NCBI GenBank assembly: GCA_963930655.1
Contig: OZ005605.1
Span: 6,765,501-6,829,500 of the forward strand
Length of the DNA: 64,000 bases
Source of the DNA: Myrica gale
Lineage: Eukaryota > Streptophyta > Magnoliopsida > Fagales > Myricaceae
Direction: 5' to 3'
In this document: positions 56,075-64,000 of the stretch, in pieces
How positions within the stretch are numbered: position 1 is the first letter of the stretch
How the letters are laid out: every line of letters starts with the position of its first letter
Translations under genes and position numbers: made by a program
The notes under the pieces: generated by a model
Told to the model about the DNA's origin: nothing
Databases searched by the model: none
What the model saw: only the letters and a program-made list of their open reading frames with translations

Positions 56075-57050
56075 TCAATTACTTCTATTATTATCATCAA
56101 AACATTGATTGTGACAAAAAGCCAATAGATCCTTCCATACCCCAGAGTCTGCAGGATGCCTCATCACCCCATCTGCAACCACACGCTTCTCTTGGTGCCA
56201 CCGCATATCTGTTGTCATCTGTCTCGATAAAAACAATCTCTGCAACCTCGGTTTCAAGGGGAAATGTCGCAGGATTTTTTAGGAACCTTTGATTTATTAT
56301 TTTGACTGTACTTCCACCACGATTCCCCACACGCTGAACACTCTTGTAACTCACTCTGCTCCTTCCAAAACAGTACACAGTCATTTAAGCACGCATGAAT
56401 GTTATCATAGCTAAATCCATAATTCTTTCTTAACTTTTTCACCTCATAATAAGATTGAAGAAATGTCTGCCCCTCTTGCAAAGCATGTTTAACCAAGTCC
56501 AACACATCTTCAAAAGCCTTTATAGTCAAATTATTCTCTAACTTCATATGAAGTAACCTAACAACGAAAGACAACTTGGAGTACTTCTTACACCCGGGAT
56601 ACAACTCTCGTTTAGCATCCGCCCATAACTTGTTATAAGCAGAAAATTTGTCTCCAGACCCAAACTCGATTGTTTCAAGACTCGGTATATTCTCATCAAC
56701 CCCTGCTCCTGTCTCAAAATATTTTAACATGTCTCTCATATCATCATTTATGTTTCCCTCAGTGTCCCCGCTGCCCGATTCAAGTTCTAAATTCAGCACC
56801 CGGTTTGAAACTTCTGAAATTGACTTTCTGTGAAATACTCAATGAGTGTAACTCTGGTCAAACCCAATTATGAATAAATGATCCTTCATCCGTCCACACG
56901 TTGGAACAACACATTCTTACATCTCTTACATGGACATCTTATCAGACCCTGCCTAGCTGCATAACTACGGGTAACACTCATAAAATCAAGAACACCATCA
57001 CTATACTTCGCACTTTTTGAGTCTATCAGCCTCATACTTTTCACATTCAC
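56075..57050 (-). pseudogene. CACTA (En/Spm) TNP2-type transposase fragment
   Basis: From about 57,030 the minus strand encodes a transposase-associated domain (DGVLDFMSVTRSYAARQGLI, then CPCKRCKNVLF). The frame at 56,254-56,799 gives LYPGCKKYSKLSFVVRLLHM, SYYEVKKLRKNYGFSYDNIH and NDCVLFWKEQSE, classic TNP2 motifs. The next frame gives KPRLQRLFLSRQMTTDMRWH and RHPADSGVWKD. It is truncated before the catalytic core and broken by frameshifts. 57,051-57,429 holds no gene and is probably the CACTA 5' region. Confidence 0.75.
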
Positions 57051-58740
57051 ATTCATGCAATATCACATACTGAACGTAATAGACTCGACGATTGTGATCG
57101 ATGCTTTAGAAATTTTGACAGCATTTTCCCTCAATCCCCAGATATACGCCTACAACATTGATCAAAAACACAAACCATGTAAGGAAACTATGTAACTTCA
57201 ATGCTGAATGTGTATCCGAAGGACAAAAGGAGATTTGTATCGAAATTTCTAAACACATCTGTCACAATAGCAAATACAATTATGCACATTACACATATTG
57301 TAAACTCAAACTGTCCATAGCGTGGACAATTCAATAATTACATCCAGTTCGTTATCCGAACTTTTTGTAATTCTTAAACGGGGTCTAAGGTTACCAAATG
57401 AATGCATAACATAACAACAAATATTGTTGTATGTGTTTGTGCATACCATGCCCCCTTCTTGACCATACTGAGTCCATATGACTCACCCTTTTGCTTTTAT
57501 TCGTTAGCTTGCGTATATATGATTACAGAAAGATGAAGTTATTTGAAAGTGAGCAGATAATTGACATGGACCCATACATCGTTGTTCTCAATATCTGAGC
57601 CTGGGTCTTGGACATCTTTGAGATTTCAATGGAGAACACTACTCGGCCCACTGGTATCTCAAAGACCCTCTGTTGCCGAGACCTACTTATTTCGACTTAG
57701 TAGATATTCCACCTAAGCCTTTAGTCCCCTACCCATCTCCCTAAGCCCCGCCGGTGGAGTGTAGCCGAGTCTCACTAGACGTCGGCGTGATAGACCTCAC
57801 CTTTGATACCGAGGAGGATGATTACGGATAGGCATTAGTTGTAGTTTTCAGTTTATTTTTCTAATTTCAATGTAGATGTTAAAAACTTGTGAATTTTGAT
57901 ACACGGTTGTAATTGTTTGGTGAACCTAAGAATTGCTCACGCTTTTGTAATTGCAGGCCTTATTTTGTAGTCCACTTGAATGACATATTTTGAAACCGTA
58001 TTAAGCAAATGAGATATTTTCACTTATTTATTGTTTCCTCCAAATTTTTTTATTTAATCCATTATTAAGTTTAACCTAATTACTTAATCAAATTCTTGAT
58101 ACATTTTAAAGACAATTCTATTTGGTAATTATATTATGTTTCCCAAAAAAATCACATTATGCTTGTATTTGGAGATGAGTTTTATCAATTTAATCAATGA
58201 ATTTATTAGTTATGAGGAATACATTTTTTTATTTTTGTGCTTGAATTTGTGGATGAAATTGATGTTTAAATGCTCATGGATTGTTTCATATGTATTTAGG
58301 TGTTGAATGAATATTTTAGGAGTAAAAAAACATGTTTTTAAGATTGATTGAGAGATTTTGGATCGGTGATTTTCATGGCTCAAATCTAAATTAAAGGTGT
58401 TGAGCCTCAGATGGTTTTGCATCAATATAATAATATTAACATCCAAAGAAAACTAATGGAGAGAATGACAAAACTTGAACCACTATTTTTCGAACCACCA
58501 TCTTTCATTGTATGAAAAGAAAACGACAAAAGTTGATCTACTATTTTTCGAACTATCTTTCATTGTATGAAAAGAAATAGAGAGCAAAATTCTAGTCAGT
58601 AGGTGTGGACTTCTGAAAACCTTTTGCCCACACAGCAAACCTCATAAGTCTGGCCCTACTGGGTATTGCTCTCTATTTCTTTCCTTACAAGGAAAGATGT
58701 CGGTTTGGACATCTTCTTTTGTTGTTTTCTCCATTAGTTT

Positions 58741-59695
58741 CCTCTAGATCTTAATATTGTTACATTCAACGGGTTCGAATGAGAACAATCCGTCCGAACT
58801 GTGTAAACATGTTAGATATAATCCTTCAATTGCACCAGCCATGTCAGAGACTTTAGCTTTTCTAGGCTGGGAATTGGAGCACCTTCTCAGAATGACATTT
58901 GAGGATTTGTATAGATAATTTATATACATTTTTTATTTTGCTCACTTTTTTTAGTAATTATTTATGCTAATTATTTAAACGTTATATTGATTATAATTTC
59001 TGATTAATAATTAACCATATATATTTTTTAATAAATTTGTAATTTAATTTCTTTTTATAATTTTTTAGCGATTTTTTAATTTTTTTAAAAAATTGTTCCA
59101 ACTTTAAATTTACCGTTTTGGACTAACAATGTTTTGAACAACATTTCTGTTCGTTCAAACATTTCCGTTCAACAATTTTTAATAATTAGCGTTTTGAACG
59201 ATTCAACATTTCGACTTTTTTTGTCCGAACGCCCGTATATCGATCAGATATAACACTACCCATTGGAACGGTATAAAAAATGTGTTCAAACGTGTATTTT
59301 GCAATGTTCATCGCAGCGTTAAGGTTTGTAACTCATTAAAAACGATTATGAACGTCTCCTTTTTAGTTGAACGGTATTTAAAACATCGAACGTTACATTA
59401 TTGTTTTGGTTCGAACAATTATTCTCCTCATCAAACGAAATTAAATTTACCGTTAGTAGACATTTGGAACGTTTCACATAAACGTTGGAAATCGTTCAAA
59501 CATATACTTATGATGCTTTGTTCTAAAGGGTTCGGCGGTAAAATAATTTTTGTACTTTTTGGGATGGGACAAATTTTCCGTCCTAAAAGAGTTTTTGTAA
59601 CGAAGTTGTTGGGACAATTGGAGCGACGGACGGAATCCTTCGCACAAAAAAAAAAATTGAGATGAAACTCGGGTTTTTGGTACCAAAAATAGTAA
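58741..59695 (+). mobile_element. TE arm (copy 2)
   Basis: Same repeat-rich sequence as 51,700-52,785, with gttcgaac-type motifs and a small number of indels. Confidence 0.45.
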
Positions 59696-59699
59696 GAAC

Positions 59700-60000
59700 T
59701 AAAGAAAGATGTTCAGATGCAATAGTAGGAGCATGAACAACAGATACATTAGGGAAGAAAACCCTCCACTTTTGCTTTGCCAAGCCTCTATCTAACCTTC
59801 TCGGATGTTCGCCCGTCCACCACGTCCATTATTCTAGGTACAAGGATCATTTCCGAAGGGAAGGTCGACTAAACCAAAGTCATTAACAAACTTGCGAAAG
59901 AGCCACCTCTAGAAGAGGATGCAAAGGCCTTCCCACCCTTGAGAGCAAACTGGGTTGAAATCCACAATAATTAATAACCAAGGTTCCAAAAGTGCAGATG
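59700..60000 (-). mobile_element. LINE endonuclease fragment (copy 2)
   Basis: Duplicate of 52,788-53,080 with the same motifs (RLDRGLAKQKW, VSVVHAPT). Confidence 0.6.
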
Positions 60001-60363
60001 CTAGGCTGTCAAAAAAACTCCCGGAAATATCGCTTCTCGTTGTACCAAGGGGGTCCATACATCAAGTATAGGACAAAAGCTTAATGGGGAAAATCAGAAT
60101 ACAGAAACATAGATATATGATTAGAGGCCCAACAGATATTCAAGCGCCACAACAAAGCAAGCAACCTCCAAGCCTACGGGTGGGACACAAAAAATATCAA
60201 AGCCAAACTGACGCACAATAGTGGATGTTACACTCGTACTAGTAAAAACAAGTAGCAACTAAGGCTGCTAATTAAGAAGAACAAAAAAAAGCAAATGGGA
60301 CAAAAGATCTTATTTCTGGTTCTGTCTTTCTCCCGATACGGACCTTGGCCGTAAGAGGACCTC

Positions 60364-60621
60364 CTACACGTGCCGGACCTTCTCCCCCTTCTCCTCATTG
60401 TCGTTGCGCCCAGGAATCTTGTCTTTGACCTTGTCCATGATCCCTTCCTTGTGCTCGCCTTTATTGGCTCCATGCTGGCACTCGCCCTTGTGCTCGCCTT
60501 GGTGCTCAGGCTGGCACTCGCCTTTGTGGTCTCCTTTGTACTCGCCCCTGCGCTCCTCGTCTTGCTGCTTGTTGCCACCCTTGTTTAGGGTCTCTCCCAT
60601 CTTGTGAACGACTCCTGCCAT
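60364..60621 (-). CDS. Short dehydrin-like protein, 85 aa
   Basis: N-terminus MAGVVHKMGETLNKGG; single K-segment EHKEGIMDKVKDKIPG (56-71); tail EEKGEKVRHV. It differs from the 94-aa paralog by loss of the 10-residue GEHKEGLMDK block, one extra Gln and a few substitutions. Two Cys occur in GEC-Q motifs. An in-frame Met 20 codons upstream lies between the TATA box and this start and is in the leader; the conserved M-A-G start is preferred. Expected role is cellular protection in dehydration or cold (family knowledge). Confidence 0.85.
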   Translation of the reverse strand: MAGVVHKMGETLNKGGNKQQDEERRGEYKGDHKGECQPEHQGEHKGECQHGANKGEHKEGIMDKVKDKIPGRNDNEEKGEKVRHV

Positions 60622-60927
60622 TGTTTTCTCTCTGTTCGAAATGCTTCTGAATTCTAATTCAATCTGAAGAGATATAAACATGAAAGGTTCCTTATATAGG
60701 CATCATGGAGCCATGGGGTGCAAGAAATAGAAAAGAAAGAGAAAAAGCAGGCTTATTATTCAATACGTGTCATCTTTGAAAAAGTAGGCTTATTATTCAA
60801 TACGTGTCATCTTTGAAATTACATATATGCCCAAGCAAACGTTTCAGATGATACTTTTGGACTGAGATATTTGTGACCAGTAAGATGTGGAATAACATGT
60901 CGGGGACGGCATAGTGTAATGCCGACC
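60622..60927 (-). promoter_or_regulatory. Proximal promoter of dehydrin 3, with duplicated ABRE
   Basis: TATA box at 60,690-60,700. ABRE ACGTGTC at 60,765-60,771 and again at 60,802-60,808, created by a 37-bp tandem duplication (unit aaaagYaggcttattattca plus the ABRE). DRE core GCCGAC at 60,921-60,926. The other two genes carry a single copy of this unit. Confidence 0.7.
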
Positions 60928-61017
60928 TATATATATATATATATATTCTTTAATCTCACACAAATCGAATTACATTATCAAAGACGGGATGATGGTTCTA
61001 AAAAGATAGTAACACTT

Positions 61018-61240
61018 AAAAAGAAGGCATGTGTATGACCCTAGTTCAGGGTGAATAAAAGTTTCATAGTTCTTTATCAAAGTGTGTATTGGTTTTAAAA
61101 GAGTGAGGATATGTAATAGTTTCATATTGGTTAGGAAACGAATGGAATGACATTATATAAACTTTGAGGCACATAAGCCGATTTTCTAAGGTATAAATTT
61201 CTAAGCTTATGTGGCCGATCCATTACACACACAAGTCAGT
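61018..61240 (+). mobile_element. TRIM remnant upstream of dehydrin 3
   Basis: Holds the internal part (tatgaccctagttcaggg) and one LTR-like repeat (tatgtaatagtttcatattgg ... gatccattaca) of the element at 55.1-55.55 kb. The 5' LTR is missing. Confidence 0.5.
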
Positions 61241-61287
61241 TTTTCAAAATATAAATCTCCAAACTTATATTAGACCATTAAACGCAA

Positions 61288-61789
61288 AGTGATCAAAGTC
61301 CTGTCATTAACATCGTCATCTCCACCTCTGCCTTCGTTATCACGCAAGGACGTAATTTGTCTATTGAGATATTGCCTTTGGCGGAGCATTCCTAGCCAGA
61401 GGTACTCCAAAAGCTGGCTTTAATTTGTCTACCCGTAGAAGAAGCGCATATTTATTTCCAAGTTATCCTGTCTGAGATGTGGCATGTAGTAATATCTTGC
61501 CGACAGATGAGGCGAGTGTTCTCCTGTTGTTGGTCTGCACGATCGCTACATGTGGATATAGATATTTGTTCTTTTTGTAACAAGCCAGGTGGATAGAGAA
61601 ATGACTAGTCAGTACTATCTATATATATTTGCCTAATGTTATGCCATTTCTCCGGCGATGTGGATCATGTTGTAGAATCAATTACTTCACAATTGAGGCT
61701 AAGACAAGACTTTAAAATGTGACATTTCATTTGGTTCTAAAATATATTCTTTATCGTATTTTTTAAAAAAATATATGCTTACCAAAACA
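61288..61789 (-). promoter_or_regulatory. Distal block upstream of dehydrin 3 (copy D), ABRE lost
   Basis: Collinear with copy B to its end at gcttaccaaaacaa. DRE GCCGAC is kept (61,499-61,504); the ABRE reads atgtggc, so its core is lost. At 61,790 homology stops at an inverted TE arm. Confidence 0.55.
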
Positions 61790-62660
61790 ATGTTCATCCC
61801 ATAAATACCCTATCGGGACCAAAAGGCTTCCTTCCCGAAATAAAATAATTGTCCGAACACTTTCGAAAGGATGAAAAATAATTCGTTCCATAAAGAAAAT
61901 TGATGTCCGAACATCAATAGAAATTTATCGTCCAATATTTTGAATACCGTTCAAACGCTGTAAAATGAAACGTCTGGAACCGTTCTTAATGTGTTACAAC
62001 GGTTTACATGATAAATGTTCGAATGGTTTAAGATGTATAGGGATAAAGTGTTCGAACAGTTTTAAGACGTTCCAACAAATTCGTTAAATCCATTCGATAT
62101 ATTGATAGGGGAATAAAAAAGCAATCGTTCGAACATGTTATGAATGGAAATGCGAAAGTTCTAATATTGTTCGAACGTAGGAGAGGCACGTTTAATTTCG
62201 TAGGGAAGGAATGGTTTTTTTATTAAAAAATAAAAAATTTCTAGAAATATATTCAAAAATTTATTAACAAAATATATAATTAAATAATTAATCACAATAT
62301 TAGAAACAATTAAATATAATACACAATAAAAAAATAATCTATCTTTGTTGCCGCGTGCATCCAATTCTGTGTGCATCAAAACTTTTTCCAAATCTACGTG
62401 CACCATTATCTTCCTAAATGATAAATTGTATTCAATACAACGATTAAATAATTGACCAAAATAATCATTAAACAGTTGCATAAAAAAATCAAATATTTAC
62501 CTATACAACTCCACGTCGTTTTCGGTGTAAGTGATTCAATATCAGCGTAGAAAAAACTAAAGCCCATACAAGGCTTATACAGCTGAAGGATTATATCTAA
62601 CGTTTTTCCAACGATCAAACATATTGTGATCTATCGAACATGTTCAAAACGTTTTTTTAT
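61790..62660 (-). mobile_element. Inverted TE arm (copy 3)
   Basis: The reverse complement is related to 51,700-52,700 and 58,741-59,600. Examples are gttgtaacacattaagaacgg against attgtaacttattaagaacgg, and gttagatataatccttcaRYtg. Together with copy 2 it forms an inverted pair around dehydrin 3. Confidence 0.45.
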
Positions 62661-62689
62661 TTGTTAGGAAAATTAGAAGTTTTACATTA

Positions 62690-62885
62690 TGCACGACAAA
62701 TCTAAATTAAGTGTTGAGCCTCAAATGGTTTTGCATGACTGTAACAATATATTAACATCAATAGGAAACCAATGGAGAGAATAACAATATTAACATCCAT
62801 AGGAAACCAATGAAGAGAATAACAAAAGTTGATTTATCATTTTTCAAACCAACATCTCTGTGTTCTAGTTTGGAAGGAAAGAACT
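62690..62885 (+). repeat. Partial copy of the duplicated block
   Basis: gttgagcctcaaatggttttgcat and caatggagagaataac match 58,390-58,500 in direct orientation. It contains a local tandem duplication (aataacaatattaacatc). Confidence 0.5.
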
Positions 62886-62890
62886 GCATT

Positions 62891-63835
62891 TTAGACAGGA
62901 TCTGTGGCCAAAATGTGTAGATCATCATCCACAAATAATATAATATGTACAAACATAAATTTTTGAATGTCTGAAAAAACAAAAATACATGAGAGAATAC
63001 TATAAAGTAACAATGGGGTCATCTTTTTCATCTCCTGCACCAAGTCGAACTCGACATCATCAATCATCTGCATGATGTCTTCCTGGCCATCATCATGTGC
63101 CCTCTTCAACTCCAGCGGCACCAACTCACTCTTCTTGAGTCTCTTCTCTATAGCAGCCAGACTGCAGATGATGGGAGCGATGATGTCTCCATTGACTGTA
63201 CAATGTGGCACTTCATCATTTGCACAGCTCGGGCCATACCTCCCAAAGTTCAAGGCGTAGCTTTAGGACGATGTGTGACCTCGATTCATGCCCCATCGAA
63301 CGCCAACAAGTCATACTGTTGATGGGGCCGAGCCATTGACGTCGGCTCATGTCGTTTGGATGCTACTCCTGCATCCATAATCATCTGGGTCATCGTGTTT
63401 CAGAATGGTAGGCTTTTTGCTCAACGATTGGGCCTCGGTCCTCATGGTCTGGAACAGGAAGAGTGGAGGTAGAATGGCTGGACATGAGCGACCATCAACA
63501 TCACCTGTACACGCTCGGCTGTGCACGCCATGATATGGCTTCTTAAATATGTTGTGAAAGAAAATGAGGTGGAACATCCTCCAAAAGCCAGGCAAAGCAC
63601 TCTACGAAACTGATGACTAGAATTAGTACTAGTCCTCCCCAGTCATCAGTCTATAGATCTTCTCAGCTGACAAAGTTGTAGGATGCTCCACTGCAGGATA
63701 AGCACTCACTTGCATCGAAATGCACAAGTAGGTGGAGAAGATGTCGGGGGAGATCCTGATCGACCCTCCATGGATGTGGACCTCCCACTCATCCTTGTCG
63801 GTGTCAACATCCTCTAGCGCCAAGTTTTGAACCAA
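62891..63835 (-). pseudogene. Unrecognised coding-like remnant on the minus strand
   Basis: Three successive minus-strand frames (63,835-63,629, 63,595-63,347, 63,253-62,891) read like one broken gene. They include EWEVHIHGGSIRISPDIF, GFWRMFHLIFFHNIFKK and LFLFQTMRTEAQSLSKKP. The layout is reminiscent of plant transposon-associated mobile-domain proteins, but I cannot assign it. It may continue beyond the window. Codon texture is better than in the surrounding DNA. Confidence 0.35.
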
Positions 63836-64000
63836 ATGTGTGTATCGCGAGCCTGTCTAAGTCAAAATGCGCTTCCAGCCATAGTGAGTGAATATCTAGC
63901 CGATGGTGCAACCATCAAACTGATGAAATAAGTGATTGCCTCAACTATGCGCGTAAAAATAAGTGCTTGCCTCTCGGCTGTAGTCAGTGGTCTTTGTTGT

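Larger units (their letters stand above)
57430..61015. repeat. Segmental duplication copy 2 (carries dehydrin 3)
   Basis: Collinear with 50,278-54,125 (see there). Its left edge is close to the CACTA remnant. Confidence 0.8.

Overview
The window is nuclear DNA of a flowering plant, most likely a woody eudicot; I cannot fix the species. The evidence is its content: decayed Ty3/gypsy (Athila-like) and Ty1/copia (including Sirevirus-type) retrotransposons, LINE, SINE, TRIM, hAT, Harbinger and CACTA remains, fragments of plant-specific genes (EXO70, CHUP1-like, PB1-domain), and plant stress-promoter motifs. I see no bacterial operon, CRISPR array, rRNA gene or tRNA gene. Most of the 64 kb is nested, broken mobile DNA.

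The only clearly intact host genes are three dehydrin-like genes, all on the minus strand. One (5559-8840) encodes a 1093-residue protein built almost entirely of an 11/12-residue dyad repeat, punctuated by three degenerate K-segment-like motifs and closed by a good C-terminal K-segment. Two short paralogs (53441-53725, 94 aa; 60364-60621, 85 aa) share its N-terminus and C-terminus but lack the repeat expansion. All three have a TATA box about 80 bp before the ATG and nearby ABRE (ACGTGTC) and DRE/CRT (GCCGAC) elements. A distal ABRE+DRE block recurs four times (about 3.2, 10.0, 55.9 and 61.5 kb); the copy at 3.2 kb has no dehydrin gene beside it. The two short genes lie in a duplicated block of about 3.6-3.9 kb (50.28-54.12 and 57.43-61.0 kb).

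Layout. 0-5 kb: PB1-domain gene fragment, LINE 3' end, Tourist-like MITE, orphan dehydrin upstream block, SINE. 5-10.3 kb: giant dehydrin and its upstream region. 10.4-16.1 kb: gypsy RT remnant, hAT MITE, an old Athila-type LTR carrying a nested Sirevirus-type solo LTR and a TRIM, LINE fragment. 16.1-27.6 kb: CHUP1-family pseudogene split by an Athila-like element whose two outer LTR pieces are inverted. 27.6-37.0 kb: coiled-coil gene fragment, Sirevirus pieces, internally deleted copia element. 37.2-38.5 kb: EXO70 fragment between hAT-like CCGG-rich ends. 39.7-48.9 kb: copia element with 5' LTR and truncated 3' LTR, plus related LTR pieces. 50-62.7 kb: duplicated dehydrin region with LINE endonuclease fragments, a TRIM, CACTA transposase and repeated TE arms. 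62.7-64 kb: unrecognised degenerate coding-like sequence.

How it works together (inference): a small ABA/cold-regulated dehydrin gene was duplicated locally with its promoter. One copy then expanded by tandem duplication into a giant intrinsically disordered repeat protein, while transposons broke up and separated the copies.
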